64,000 nucleotides of DNA from positions 620,001 through 684,000 of the forward strand of contig NZ_JAJEJP010000003.1 in assembly GCF_021390495.1 (NCBI RefSeq). The letters are read 5' to 3'. A model generated the notes under the pieces. That model saw only the letters and a program-made list of their open reading frames with translations. It did not search any database and was not told the origin of the DNA. Source of the DNA: Paraburkholderia sp. ZP32-5. Its GTDB lineage: Bacteria > Pseudomonadota > Gammaproteobacteria > Burkholderiales > Burkholderiaceae. Positions 15,909 through 25,508 of the stretch are shown one piece after another; the stretch's first letter is position 1; every line of letters starts with the position of its first letter. Both the position numbers and the translations under genes were made by a program.

Positions 15909-17348
15909 CTATGCGGTGCCGGCCCTGCCATAGCGATCTTCGAGCCGCACGATGTCGTCCTCGCCGAGATACGCGCCGGACTGCACTTCGATCAGTTCGA
16001 GTGGAATCTTTCCGGGGTTGAACAGGCGGTGCGATACGCCGACCGGAATATAGGTGGACTGGTTTTCCGTCAGCAGGTCTTCCCGATTGCCATTCGTGAC
16101 GAGTGCCGTGCCTTTGACGACAATCCAATGCTCGGCGCGATGATGGTGCAGTTGCAGACTCAATTGCGCGCCGGGGTTCACGACGATCCGCTTCACCTGA
16201 AAGCGTTCGCCCTGATCGATCGATTCATACGAGCCCCACGGGCGCATCACGCGCCGATGCGTGACCGACTCGCGCCGTCCCGATGCCGAGAGACTTTCGA
16301 CAACACGCTTGACGTCTTTGGCGAGATCGCGATGCGCGACGAGTACTGCATCGGCGGTCTCGACGATTACGAGATCGCTGACGCCGATCGCCGCGACCAT
16401 GCGGTGCTCGGCGCGAATATAGGAATTCGACACGCTGTCCTGCAGCACGTCGCCGATCAGCGCATTACGCTGTGGGTCTTGCTGTGCAATCTCGTGCAGC
16501 GCGGACCATGAGCCGATATCGTTCCAGCCAAGATCGTCTACCGCGATCACCGCCGCGCGGTCCGTGCGCTCGAACACCGCATAGTCCACCGAGATGCTCG
16601 GGCATTCGGCGAACGCATCGGCGCTGAGCGCGAGAAACTGCGCATCGGAGCTGGCGTCGGTATAGGCCTGCTGCGCCAGCCGGGCGACCTCGGGTTCATA
16701 ACGCTTCAGTTCATCGAGGTACGTAGATGCGCGAAACAGGAACATGCCGCTGTTCCACAGGTAATCGCCGCTGGCGAGCAATTCGATCGCGAGCGCGGTA
16801 TCGGGCTTCTCGATGAAAGCGTCGACATCGTAGGCATCGTGTTGGCCGTTTGCCAGAAGCGCACCTTTGCGGATGTAGCCAAAGCCGGTGTGAGGCGCGG
16901 TCGGCACAACGCCGAACGTAACGAGTCGCCCATCGCGCGCGAGCGTCGTACCGGTTTCGACGGCCTCATGAAACGCGGCAGCGTTCTGAATGACGTGATC
17001 GGACGGCAGCACGAGCAACAGTGCATTGGGATCGTTCTGAATGGCAAAATGCGCGGCCGCCGCAATTGCCACGGCGGTATTTTTCGAAACCGGTTCAAGA
17101 ATGATCGCGGAAGCAGTGAGCCCGATTTCCGCTAACTGATCGACTAATTGAAAGCGATATGCGGCATTCGAAACCAGAACAGCAGGTCGGATGTTCTCAA
17201 GCGCATCGACGCGCGTGAGCGTAGTCTGCAAAAGCGATTGATCGCCCGCGAGTGCAAGGAACTGTTTCGGCTGACCACCGCGAGACATTGGCCACAACCG
17301 CGTTCCGCTGCCGCCGCACAGCACCACCGGGAAAATACTCATTTGCAT
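15909..17348 (-). CDS. manC: Mannose-1-phosphate guanylyltransferase/mannose-6-phosphate isomerase
   Basis: This 479-residue bifunctional enzyme makes GDP-mannose. The N-terminal nucleotidyltransferase shows 'CGGSGTRLWPMSRGGQPKQF' near residues 10-29 and 'FIEKPD' near 176; the C-terminal type II phosphomannose isomerase cupin shows 'RPWGSYESIDQGERFQVKRI' near 362-381, 'GAQLSLQLHHHRAEHWIVV' near 386-404. Length matches ManC/AlgA/CpsB proteins. Two in-frame ATGs lie at 17348 and 17342, both below an AGGA; the first is listed. No phosphomannomutase gene is in the locus, so that step is supplied from elsewhere. It implies mannose, or a GDP-mannose-derived sugar, in the polymer. Confidence 0.95.
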   Translation of the reverse strand: MQMSIFPVVLCGGSGTRLWPMSRGGQPKQFLALAGDQSLLQTTLTRVDALENIRPAVLVSNAAYRFQLVDQLAEIGLTASAIILEPVSKNTAVAIAAAAHFAIQNDPNALLLVLPSDHVIQNAAAFHEAVETGTTLARDGRLVTFGVVPTAPHTGFGYIRKGALLANGQHDAYDVDAFIEKPDTALAIELLASGDYLWNSGMFLFRASTYLDELKRYEPEVARLAQQAYTDASSDAQFLALSADAFAECPSISVDYAVFERTDRAAVIAVDDLGWNDIGSWSALHEIAQQDPQRNALIGDVLQDSVSNSYIRAEHRMVAAIGVSDLVIVETADAVLVAHRDLAKDVKRVVESLSASGRRESVTHRRVMRPWGSYESIDQGERFQVKRIVVNPGAQLSLQLHHHRAEHWIVVKGTALVTNGNREDLLTENQSTYIPVGVSHRLFNPGKIPLELIEVQSGAYLGEDDIVRLEDRYGRAGTA

Positions 17349-17489
17349 CGATCCTGTATGCGTCGTTGCACGTGACTCTACTGAGCATCCGATGGACTGT
17401 GCGGCGGATGTCTTAATTGGCCACGCTTTTGGCAACTCCGGATAATCGATCTACGCGCATGGATGATGACGTCCGGAGCACACATCGTT

Positions 17490-18671
17490 CTATCGTCTGC
17501 CGGTTACGTAGGGATAGTCCCGGTAGGCCAGCAGCATGAACATGAAGATCGATAGGCCTAGTGGTTCGAGCATCAGCAGGCCCGCGAATATCGCAAAGAC
17601 GAGTGGCGCCATGCTGCCGAAATCTCTGCGCACGCGAAGCCAGAGAAGCCAGCAATAGATGACTGTGACGGGCACGCCGTACTTGTAGATCATGCCGGTG
17701 ATCGAATTCGATATGCCGGCGTCGTTTTCCTTGATGTACCCGTACTCATCCAGCGCGAGCGCGTTATAGGCATCCAGGTCGCCGCTAGGGCGGCCCAGCA
17801 ATAGACTGTCTGCGGCGGCGCGCGCGCCGAGTGTCAGGTCGTTGATTCGCACGGTAATACTCGAGTCGCCCTGTAGCGAACGGCCGAATAGCGTCGAGAA
17901 TGCGTCGTCGATCGCACCGGGGGCCGCCAATACGAGCGCGACCATTGCACCCGCGACGATGGCCGCCAGGTTCGCGAGTCTCGGCTGGCGTTGATGCAGG
18001 TAGCAATAGCCGGCGAACGGCATCAGGATCGACAGCGCACCCATCGATTGAGTCGAAAGAGCCGCCAAAAGAAATACCCAGTTCGGTCGCTTTTTGTACT
18101 TCAGACAGTTGTAAGCGAAGGCCATCGTCAGCATCACGCCATACACACCGGCTTCCCAGAAGATGCCCTGATTGCGATAGTGATTGAAGCGCTGTAAATC
18201 GGTTGCACGAACATAGAGAAGACCGAAGACCGTGCTGTATTCGTCATCGATATGACGTGCGATGCCGGGGGCAACGTAGGCGAGTGGGTACAGAACCAGC
18301 GAGACGATGGCCATGTAGTACAGCACGTCGACAAAGAGCTCGCGAAAGTCGTAGCGCGTTCGCTTGAAATAGATACATGCAATGCCCGCTATCAACGCTT
18401 TCAAGATGACGAAGAATTCCTTGTCGTCTATCTGAAAGTCTTGCGCGTAGCTTGCGACGATGAGCGCGATAACCAGCAAGCTGTAGCTACCGCGAATTGC
18501 ACGGGGAAAGCGCGTCGACACCAGAAAGCTGCAAAACAGCACGACGACGATTGCTGCGATCGCCGCTGAATTGCCGACGCGCACGACGACGATCCAACCG
18601 CCGCTTACCAGCAGGATCGCCGTCAGCAACAGCGAGGCTCGAACATCACGTCGCAATAGTGCGTTAAACAT
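17490..18671 (-). CDS. Wzy-like O-antigen/EPS polymerase, multispanning membrane protein
   Basis: This 393-residue protein has about ten to eleven hydrophobic segments and a large hydrophilic loop near residues 255-320 ('GRSLQGDSSITVRINDLTLG', 'GRPSGDLDAYNALALDEYGY'), the usual picture of a Wzy polymerase in which a periplasmic loop with Arg residues binds the lipid-linked repeat unit. The 'IFWEAGVYGVML' segment near 165-176 is often seen in O-antigen ligase/polymerase proteins. No strong motif exists for this family, so the call rests on topology and on its place next to Wzx. The ATG at 18671 overlaps the end of the acyltransferase gene by eight bases. Confidence 0.75.
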   Translation of the reverse strand: MFNALLRRDVRASLLLTAILLVSGGWIVVVRVGNSAAIAAIVVVLFCSFLVSTRFPRAIRGSYSLLVIALIVASYAQDFQIDDKEFFVILKALIAGIACIYFKRTRYDFRELFVDVLYYMAIVSLVLYPLAYVAPGIARHIDDEYSTVFGLLYVRATDLQRFNHYRNQGIFWEAGVYGVMLTMAFAYNCLKYKKRPNWVFLLAALSTQSMGALSILMPFAGYCYLHQRQPRLANLAAIVAGAMVALVLAAPGAIDDAFSTLFGRSLQGDSSITVRINDLTLGARAAADSLLLGRPSGDLDAYNALALDEYGYIKENDAGISNSITGMIYKYGVPVTVIYCWLLWLRVRRDFGSMAPLVFAIFAGLLMLEPLGLSIFMFMLLAYRDYPYVTGRR

Positions 18672-19305
18672 GATCGAATCCGCTTGCGATGCCAACCGGG
18701 GCGCCCGCCTGTGCCGTAGGCGCGCCTTTCTCCCATTGCCTGCTATCCGGATTCCAGTGCCGAACCACGCGCGCCGGTGCGCCGACAGCGACGCAGAAAT
18801 CGGGGATATCGCTCGACACCACCGCGTTAGCGCCTATCACGCAGTTGCGGCCGATTTTCGCCCCAAGTATCACGACGTTCTCTCCGATCCACGAACCGCT
18901 TCCGATCTCGACGGGCCGACGCAAAACAAGCTCCTGCGTCTTGATCGGGAGCTTGATGTCCTGGTATCCGTGAATGTAGTCGGCGATATAGACGCGGTCG
19001 GCGATCAGTACGTCCCGGCCGATTTCGATCGATTGCGTGGCGATGATATGCGCGCTGTTGCCGATATAAACGCCGTCCTGAATCGCGAGTCGCGGCAGCG
19101 CCGGGGCCGTATGAATCGTTTCGATCCACGCAAAGTTGTTGATAAAAACACCGTTGCCGATTTCCATGCGGTTCGAACCGTCGATCCGGATCGGCCTGAG
19201 AATGCGTGAACGAGCACCAAAGCGCGCGAAGAAAAACGGATACGCGAGACCTTGCAGCGATGTGCTCAAGCGATTGCGAATCTTGAAGAAGATGCCTATA
19301 TTCAC
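18664..19305 (-). CDS. Hexapeptide-repeat acyltransferase (O-acetyltransferase, WcaF/WbbJ type)
   Basis: This 213-residue protein carries a left-handed beta-helix of hexapeptide repeats: 'IRIDGSNRMEIGNGVFINNF' near 39-58, 'IAIQDGVYIGNSAHI', 'IEIGRDVLIADRVYIAD', 'VEIGSGSWIGENVVILGAKI' near 131-150 and 'VIGANAVVSSDIP' near 155-167. The His in 'DYIHGYQD' near 113 is the likely catalytic base. Such enzymes O-acetylate sugars using acetyl-CoA in the cytoplasm. It lies 4 bp after the flippase gene and overlaps the polymerase gene, so acetylation of the repeat unit is probable. Confidence 0.92.
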   Translation of the reverse strand: MNIGIFFKIRNRLSTSLQGLAYPFFFARFGARSRILRPIRIDGSNRMEIGNGVFINNFAWIETIHTAPALPRLAIQDGVYIGNSAHIIATQSIEIGRDVLIADRVYIADYIHGYQDIKLPIKTQELVLRRPVEIGSGSWIGENVVILGAKIGRNCVIGANAVVSSDIPDFCVAVGAPARVVRHWNPDSRQWEKGAPTAQAGAPVGIASGFDHV

Positions 19306-19309
19306 GAGG

Positions 19310-20674
19310 CTATTCCGTTTGAGTGCGTTTGGCGCGCGGCTTCAGCACGATTGCAATTTGACGTCGATAAAACGATAGCGACGGGTAGACGCAAATCCCC
19401 AGAGTCTTCCAGGCCACGAATCCCTCCGCGAGTTTTTCGCCGGCCAGCGTGAGTGCCGTCGCGAGTGCCGCGCCGGTTCCACCGAGCGTCGGCACCAGAA
19501 TCGCGGCGAGGATGATGCACGCGAGCGTCGCAATGACCATCGCATTACGGATGACTTTTTCGAGTCCGTGAACGACCAGCAAAGGGCGGATAGAACCGCT
19601 CGCAACGACGGCGAGTTGCCCCGCGCTGAGGAATATCAGCGGGCCGTAGCCGGCGCCAAAATCGTTACCGAACACGCGTAACAGTTGATGCCCCGCTATC
19701 ACTAATACGACGAAGAGCGCCGACACGAAGAGCAGCAATGCCGCCGACACGCGGTGAACGATCCACTCGATATCGCGCTTGCTGGCAACACCACGCATCA
19801 TCGCGAGCTTGGGGCCGACCAATGCGTCGATAGGCGGCACGAGGAACCCGGAAAGCGTCAGCGCAACGCGCTGAGCGACCGAATAGCCACCCACCTCTGC
19901 AGGTGACGCATAGATGCCCACCGCGAACACGGCAATCCACAGCAACGCCATCTGACACGTGTTACCGATCAGCAGCGGCAGCGCGGGCCGCAGCAGGCTG
20001 ACGTTCCACAACGGGCCGGGCGGGCGGGAGCGACTATCGGCGCCGCGCACGAACGCGCGGACCGGAAGATACGCAATTGCGAGGTTCGCAACGGAGGCGA
20101 GCAGGAAGATACAAGTCGCGGTCACGGCACTTGAAGGTGGGACGCAAACCAGCGCGAGCAGCGAGAACAACGGCACCCAGACGCTGAACACCGCGATGCT
20201 TCTCTCCGGCTTTCCGGCGATTTGCAGAAACGGTACGTGCATCATCGCAATCGATGTCGGCAGCAGCGCTGCCGCGAACCACACCAATACCGGGGCGAGT
20301 TCCTGCTTATGAAACACGTGGTTCGCAAGCGGTTTGGAAAGAAGCACTACCGCGAGCGTGAGCACGACACTCGCGACGGCGGCAAGCAGCATGGTCTGAC
20401 GGTACAGGCGCTTCAGTTCGGGCCATTGGCGGTCGCGCACCATCGGGCCGCCTTCGCGAATCACGATCTGTTCGAGACCGAGGCGGCAAAAGGTCGACAG
20501 TACCGACAGGAACCCGAGGCCGATCATATAAAGGCCGGTCTGCGATGCGCCGAGATAGCGGCCGAGAAAAATCACGAACGAGAAGTTCGCAACCGCGCCT
20601 GATAGCCGGAATACGAAGCTCGACGCGATGCGCCTGACGAAGGGCGGTAACCGTGCGGGACCCACTGATGTCAT
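19310..20674 (-). CDS. Wzx-type polysaccharide flippase (MOP superfamily)
   Basis: This 454-residue integral membrane protein has twelve to fourteen predicted helices. The beginning 'GAVANFSFVIFLGRYLGASQ' near residues 25-44, 'FGLEQIVIRE'-like 'CRLGLEQIVIREGGPMVRDR' near 63-82 and the basic loops between helices are typical of polysaccharide_synt_3/Wzx proteins, which flip undecaprenyl-linked repeat units across the inner membrane. It lies between the KpsC/S-like gene (6 bp away) and the acyltransferase gene (4 bp away) in a tightly packed operon. Confidence 0.9.
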   Translation of the reverse strand: MTSVGPARLPPFVRRIASSFVFRLSGAVANFSFVIFLGRYLGASQTGLYMIGLGFLSVLSTFCRLGLEQIVIREGGPMVRDRQWPELKRLYRQTMLLAAVASVVLTLAVVLLSKPLANHVFHKQELAPVLVWFAAALLPTSIAMMHVPFLQIAGKPERSIAVFSVWVPLFSLLALVCVPPSSAVTATCIFLLASVANLAIAYLPVRAFVRGADSRSRPPGPLWNVSLLRPALPLLIGNTCQMALLWIAVFAVGIYASPAEVGGYSVAQRVALTLSGFLVPPIDALVGPKLAMMRGVASKRDIEWIVHRVSAALLLFVSALFVVLVIAGHQLLRVFGNDFGAGYGPLIFLSAGQLAVVASGSIRPLLVVHGLEKVIRNAMVIATLACIILAAILVPTLGGTGAALATALTLAGEKLAEGFVAWKTLGICVYPSLSFYRRQIAIVLKPRAKRTQTE

Positions 20675-20680
20675 ATCGGC

Positions 20681-21961
20681 TTATCGCGCCTGGAGGTCGA
20701 GCGATTCGATGACGCGCGCGGCGATATCGCGCGTATAGCCGAGGTCGACGTCGGTGAAGTGGCCGGGGAAGAAGTGGCGCTCAACCAGCGCGCCCAGCAA
20801 CAGATTGGGCGAGGGCTTCGGTGTGCTGGATGACTGGTTGAGCAGGCGCCTGAGTTCAACAGTACTGCGAGCCCGCAGAATGCCATCGAGATGGTCGTAA
20901 AACGACTCGCCGAGCACGATCACTTTGTGACCTGCCACGAAAGCGTCGAGTCCGGTCATTGAATTGACCGTAACCGTCGTAGACGTCCGGGCGATATCGT
21001 CGGATAGCGACATTCCGCTGAGTTCTACTTCTTCTAGCCGGGTAATCAGCGCATAGAATGCTGCGCTGTATTTGCGCCGGTACAGTGGATGTTCACGTAC
21101 GACGACTTTCCAATGCGGAGGAATGCCCGCCGTGACGAATTCAACCAGCCCGGCGTCGCTGAGGTGCAGGGGATTGTGATAGATATTGTTGGCGTCTTCC
21201 GGGACCTGCATCGCAAGCAGCAATGTGGTCTGTTTGTCGGACCCGGGGGCCTGCTGGCGCGCCAATGCGTTGTAGCGCAATGCCGGATATTTTTCGAGCT
21301 GGTATGGACGGAGATCGGGCGGCAGCAAGCCGGTAAGGGCCGCCTGACGCACCGCGAGCTTGTCGAGCATCGAGTAAAAACGATTGTTCCATCTCGGCCG
21401 CCGAGCCGGTACGACCAACTCCGGTCCTGTCGCGGGAAGCTCGGCAAGCGTCTTGCGGAACGAGCAATTTGCGTTGACCCCCTGGCGATCCAGTAGCGTT
21501 GTGCGATACGGACCCTGCTCGAAGAACCAGGTCGTCGCGCGCGAGCCTGCTAGCGCGCGCATCAGCGCTTCAGCGGGCAGACGCGTGTCGCCGCTGAGAA
21601 TCGCGACATCCGGATTGAAGCGCTCGATAATCGAGCGGCTGACTTCGAGCATCGTGCGCGCCTGACGGTCGAGCGCGTTCCGCTGTGCATCGGTAATACC
21701 GGGGTCGGACGAATGAAAGCGAGTCAATGCCGATACGGTGTCAGCCTCGATCGGCGCACGTTTGGCCGTCGTCAGGAATGCCTTCCACGACAGTGCGCTG
21801 GTCGCGCGTCCGTGCAGCTTGAAGTAGGCCCACGCGCTGGGAAATACAGCGAGATGCAGAAACTCGACCTGAGGGTCCAACTGTTTCCATGCATCTTCTA
21901 TTGCACAGAAAAAGCGCGCCATTGGATGGTAGTAAACCAGCGTGACAACTTTAGTTTTCAT
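20681..21961 (-). CDS. Capsule polysaccharide synthesis protein, KpsC/KpsS-like
   Basis: This 426-residue soluble protein resembles the Capsule_synth (KpsC/KpsS, beta-Kdo transferase) family. Supporting segments are 'ILSGDTRLPAEALMRALAGS' near 124-143 and 'TWFFEQGPYRTTLLDRQGVN' near 147-166, where KpsS-like proteins have the E-x-G-x-x-P region, 'LLAMQVPEDANNIYH' near 257-271, 'VVVREHPLYRRKY' near 293-305 and 'TTVTVNSMTGLDAFVAGHKV' near 333-352. The H-P and N-S/G-x-x-x-x-A patterns belong to this fold. The presence of a whole Kdo pathway in the other arm supports a Kdo transferase acting on the repeat unit, but the match is from memory and the exact GT family is not certain. Confidence 0.75.
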   Translation of the reverse strand: MKTKVVTLVYYHPMARFFCAIEDAWKQLDPQVEFLHLAVFPSAWAYFKLHGRATSALSWKAFLTTAKRAPIEADTVSALTRFHSSDPGITDAQRNALDRQARTMLEVSRSIIERFNPDVAILSGDTRLPAEALMRALAGSRATTWFFEQGPYRTTLLDRQGVNANCSFRKTLAELPATGPELVVPARRPRWNNRFYSMLDKLAVRQAALTGLLPPDLRPYQLEKYPALRYNALARQQAPGSDKQTTLLLAMQVPEDANNIYHNPLHLSDAGLVEFVTAGIPPHWKVVVREHPLYRRKYSAAFYALITRLEEVELSGMSLSDDIARTSTTVTVNSMTGLDAFVAGHKVIVLGESFYDHLDGILRARSTVELRRLLNQSSSTPKPSPNLLLGALVERHFFPGHFTDVDLGYTRDIAARVIESLDLQAR

Positions 21962-22003
21962 GGTATGTGAACGAGCCAGCCGCCGGGCGGAGACGATGCC
22001 CGG

Positions 22004-22870
22004 TTATCCAACGGTCCGCTTCAGCAGAAATGCGTCGCGCAGCGCGCGAAGCTCGATCTTGTGGCGTGCCGCCGCATGAAAGGCGGTCAACGCGATTGCG
22101 GAGAGCGCAACGGCCAGATTGCGTGTCTTCAGTCCACAGTAGAGCCAGTTGCGAGTGAGGTAATAGCGCGAGAAGTCGGAGCGGCTGCCGCCCGTCGACG
22201 AACTGATCTTGTGCTGCAGATGAATGGTTGGCGTGTAATACATGCTGATTCCCGCCTTCTTTAATTCGAGGCAGAAAATCGTGTCGTCGTAGTAGACGAA
22301 CAGCTCTTCCCACATCCGAATTCCAGAAGCTTTTAGCGGCCGGGATTTGACGATCAGTGAACAGGTCGGCGCATAGTCGACCCGGTACAGCAGATTCGCT
22401 GTCAGCCGATCCGGTTTGTTATGGCCGAAATGACGGCAACCGCCCTTCAGGTAGCTCAATTTACCGCCGGCATACCATGTCTTGCCGGGCGTGCCGTAGT
22501 AAAAGCTCTTTGGCGCGAGCGCGTCCACATGCGGATTCGCGGTCAGAATGTCGACTTGCCGCTGCAGAAAATCCGCGTCGACTTCGATGTCGTTGTTCAG
22601 GAACAGCACATGCGTATAGCTTTCATCGGCGAGAAAGAAGTCCAGCCCCTGATTGTTCGCGGCGGCGACGCCGACGTTCGCGCTGTTGCGAATGAACGTG
22701 AACGGCACCTTCAGATCCGCACGGAGCGTTTTCTCGCAGACGTGGCTTTCGACATCGTTCTCGATACACAGGATATGGAAATCGACGAATCGTTGCGCGT
22801 TCATGCTGGCAATAAATCCGTCGATCACCCGGTCCGACTTGAAAAGGACGGTCACAATGCCGATTTTCAT
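22004..22870 (-). CDS. Family 2 glycosyltransferase
   Basis: This is a 288-residue GT-A fold glycosyltransferase. 'KIGIVTVLFKSDRVIDGFIA' opens the Rossmann-like domain, 'NSANVGVAAANNQGLD' near 64-79 is the rhamnosyl/galactofuranosyl-type N-x-G-x-A-x-x-N-x-G motif, and 'LFLNNDIEVDADFL' near 91-104 holds the metal-binding D-x-D equivalent (N-N-D). The second half has 'MWEELFVYYDDTIFCLELKK' with the E-x-F-x-x-x-D-x-E/D-F pattern of rhamnosyltransferases. So transfer of rhamnose or a derivative from dTDP donors is the best guess, in line with the rml genes. ATG at 22870 is preceded by AAGGA; GTG at 22873 is possible. Confidence 0.9.
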   Translation of the reverse strand: MKIGIVTVLFKSDRVIDGFIASMNAQRFVDFHILCIENDVESHVCEKTLRADLKVPFTFIRNSANVGVAAANNQGLDFFLADESYTHVLFLNNDIEVDADFLQRQVDILTANPHVDALAPKSFYYGTPGKTWYAGGKLSYLKGGCRHFGHNKPDRLTANLLYRVDYAPTCSLIVKSRPLKASGIRMWEELFVYYDDTIFCLELKKAGISMYYTPTIHLQHKISSSTGGSRSDFSRYYLTRNWLYCGLKTRNLAVALSAIALTAFHAAARHKIELRALRDAFLLKRTVG

Positions 22871-22901
22871 CACGGAATTCCTTCAGAAGTAAGCGCGCCG
22901 A

Positions 22902-24041
22902 TCAGTTCAACAGGCCGCGGCTGCGCATTTCGGCGACCGACTGGTCGTAGCCCGCATCGGAGATGGTCTGCGCTTCGACCCATTTGCAGAATTGCATCGC
23001 CCCTTCGGCGAACGACACCTTCGGTTCGAAGTCGAGATCCTTGCGAATCTTCGTCAGGTCCGCGTAGTTATGGCGGATGTCGCCGAGACGGAAATTGCCG
23101 GTGATATTGAGCGCGCCGTTTGCGCCGTAGAAGCGCTTGAGCGTCTGTGCGACCTGAAGCACGCTGGTTGCCTTACCGGAGCCGACGTTATAGGCGATGC
23201 CCGCGGTATTCGTTGCATCGAGCGCCAGCGCGATGGATTCGACGATGTCGTCGATATAGACGAAGTCGCGACTTTCCAGGCCGTCTTCGAAAATATTGAC
23301 GTCCTTGCCCTGCAGCAGCAGCGTCGAGAAGATCGACAGAATGCCGGTGTACGGATTGCGTAGCGACTGGCCAGGCCCATAAACGTTCTGGAATCGCAGC
23401 GCGATCGCGCCGATGCCGAGCGTCTCGCAGACGGTCAGCACCAGTTGCTCCTGGAACAGTTTCGTCACCCCATAAACAGAGCTGGGATGAGCCCGCGAGG
23501 TTTCGTCCGTTGGCAGCAGTTCGAGACGTTCGCCCGTATCAGGACACAGGCAATCGAACATGCCCAGCCGCATGTCGGCGATATCGCGTGCGTCCGGGTA
23601 GACGAAGCCGCGCTGATTCCGATATTTGCCTTCGCCGTAAATCGAGCGTGACGATGCAACGACGACGCGCCGCACGGTGTTGTGCCCAGCGTCGCGCGCT
23701 TGCGCGAGTAGATCGAGCATCAACGATGTGCCGCGGATATTGGTCTCGACGTAATGATCGACCTGGTACATGGATTGCCCAGTACCGGTTTCGGCAGCCA
23801 GATGAATCACAGCGTGCTGATTTTCGAGTGCTGCTTGCCAGTCTTCACGACGCCGCACATCACCTTTGATAAACCGCACGGATTCCGGCAACGATCTGAA
23901 TAGCGGTGACTCGGCGGGACTGACGCCGTGAATCTGCGCGGACAGATTATCCAGTACGGTGACAGTGTCGCCGCGCAGGACGAGCGCGCGCGCGAGTGCA
24001 CTGCCGATAAAACCGGCACCGCCGGTGATCAGGATATTCAT
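22902..24041 (-). CDS. NAD-dependent epimerase, dTDP-L-rhamnose 4-epimerase-like
   Basis: This 379-residue extended SDR starts with the NAD motif 'NILITGGAGFIGSALARALV' and has 'IHLAAETGTGQSMYQVDHYV' near 79-98, 'VVASSRSIYGEGKYRNQRG' near 125-143 and the catalytic 'SSVYGVTKLFQEQL' (Y-x-x-x-K) near 186-199, then 'LRFQNVYGPGQSLRNPYTG' near 213-231. The insertion around 140-180 with a C-x-C and the 'NPYTGILSIF' region match dTDP-L-rhamnose 4-epimerases such as Burkholderia WbiB, which make dTDP-6-deoxy-L-talose. With dTDP-rhamnose genes in the other arm, the substrate is at hand. UDP-sugar epimerisation is the alternative. Confidence 0.8.
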   Translation of the reverse strand: MNILITGGAGFIGSALARALVLRGDTVTVLDNLSAQIHGVSPAESPLFRSLPESVRFIKGDVRRREDWQAALENQHAVIHLAAETGTGQSMYQVDHYVETNIRGTSLMLDLLAQARDAGHNTVRRVVVASSRSIYGEGKYRNQRGFVYPDARDIADMRLGMFDCLCPDTGERLELLPTDETSRAHPSSVYGVTKLFQEQLVLTVCETLGIGAIALRFQNVYGPGQSLRNPYTGILSIFSTLLLQGKDVNIFEDGLESRDFVYIDDIVESIALALDATNTAGIAYNVGSGKATSVLQVAQTLKRFYGANGALNITGNFRLGDIRHNYADLTKIRKDLDFEPKVSFAEGAMQFCKWVEAQTISDAGYDQSVAEMRSRGLLN

Positions 24042-24086
24042 ACGAACTCGAAGGTTGAAATTACATTCGGAAGGGCGCGGAGACCG

Positions 24087-25502
24087 TCAATACGCGTGGG
24101 CGCCGCCGAAGCCGTGAATAAAGGTCTTCAAAACGATCTTCAGGTCAAGACCGAAGGTCCAGTTTTCGATGTAATAGAGATCGAACGCGATGCGTCCTTG
24201 CATCTTCTCGATCTTGTCCGTCTCGCCGCGATAGCCGTTGATTTGTGCCCAGCCGGTAATGCCGGGTTTGATCCGGTAGCGAAACATGTAGCCGTGCACG
24301 AGGTCCTTATAGAGTTCGTCGTGTTGCAACGCATGCGGGCGTGGACCGACCACGGACATCTCACCGCGCAGTACATTGATGAACTGCGGCAACTCGTCGA
24401 GACTGGTTTTGCGCAGCAGCGCGCCAATCGGTGTGACGCGTGGATCGCGCCGTTTGGCCTGAGTCAGCTGGCCGGCACTTTCGGCGTGGACGACCATCGT
24501 CCTGAACTTGTAGATCTGGAATTCAGTGCCATTCGCGCCTTTGCGCCATTGGCGGAAGAACACCGGCCCCGGCGACGACAGCTTCACCAGCACGGCAACG
24601 ACGAGCATCAGCGGCGATATGCCGAGTAGTGCGAGCGCGGCAAACGAGCGATCAAAGATCTGCTTGGCGACAAAGCGCGGATCCGCCGATGGCGATGCCA
24701 GCAGGTTGATCGACGACAAGCCGGCGATTTCCGAAACCGAATGATTGAACAGCGCGATGTCACGTACATTCGGAATGAAGCGGACATTCACAAAGTCGTG
24801 GCGAAACGCATTGAGGACCGTATGTACGCGTGCTTCTTCGCGAAGCGGCAGCACCAGCCAGATTTCCTTGATGCCGCGAGTGCGCACGATGTCGGCAAGC
24901 GCGTCGACGGATGCAAGAACCGGCAGACCGCCGGCATATGTCGACGCCGTGGGGTCTTCATCGAACACACATTCCGGATAGAAGCCCGATTGAGCGTTCT
25001 TGCGCAAGCGCTCGATCAGCGTAAGGCTGAGCGGATTCGCGCCGACGATCGCCACCGGTTGCACGTCGATGCCGTGTCGCCACAACTGCTTCGACAATTG
25101 ATATCCGGTGATCCGCGAGACGACGAGTAGCGCAAGCGACGTAACGAACCAGGTGCCGGACCATAGACGCGACAACGCATGAGTCTGATGCGTCGTGAAA
25201 ACCAGTGCCAATCCGAGCACGAACACCGCACCCCATCCGAGCGTGACGAGCGTGACCATTTCCAGCGCATTGCGCCCGCGCCACGATTGATAGATGCCAA
25301 GCGTCGGAAACAGCAGGACAGCCATCGCTGTATTGAACGCGACGAGAAGCAGTGTCGGCTCACTCCAGGCGCTCAGGTCATTGAAGCGGAATACATACGC
25401 AACGGCGGCGCCCGCCAGCACGGAACATGCATCCAGTAACGCGAAAAGAAATGCCGGTGCTCGTGTGCGCGGTCGATTCCCGAGTGCTCTGACTGATTGC
25501 AT
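24087..25502 (-). CDS. Undecaprenyl-phosphate hexose-1-phosphate transferase, WcaJ type
   Basis: This 471-residue polyisoprenyl-phosphate hexose-1-phosphate transferase starts repeat-unit assembly. Four N-terminal membrane helices (about 15-125) and a CoA-binding_3/Rossmann-like domain precede a fifth hydrophobic segment and the C-terminal bacterial sugar transferase domain: '[20 protein letters not shown]' near 280-300, '[19 protein letters not shown]' near 320-338, '[20 protein letters not shown]' near 368-387 and '[17 protein letters not shown]' near 414-430. This is the WcaJ/PssY type that transfers Glc-1-P or Gal-1-P. ATG at 25502 is preferred over 25508 because of the spacing to GGGGGA. 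It is the first gene of the left arm. Confidence 0.93.
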   Translation of the reverse strand: MQSVRALGNRPRTRAPAFLFALLDACSVLAGAAVAYVFRFNDLSAWSEPTLLLVAFNTAMAVLLFPTLGIYQSWRGRNALEMVTLVTLGWGAVFVLGLALVFTTHQTHALSRLWSGTWFVTSLALLVVSRITGYQLSKQLWRHGIDVQPVAIVGANPLSLTLIERLRKNAQSGFYPECVFDEDPTASTYAGGLPVLASVDALADIVRTRGIKEIWLVLPLREEARVHTVLNAFRHDFVNVRFIPNVRDIALFNHSVSEIAGLSSINLLASPSADPRFVAKQIFDRSFAALALLGISPLMLVVAVLVKLSSPGPVFFRQWRKGANGTEFQIYKFRTMVVHAESAGQLTQAKRRDPRVTPIGALLRKTSLDELPQFINVLRGEMSVVGPRPHALQHDELYKDLVHGYMFRYRIKPGITGWAQINGYRGETDKIEKMQGRIAFDLYYIENWTFGLDLKIVLKTFIHGFGGAHAY

Positions 25503-25508
25503 TTGCAT

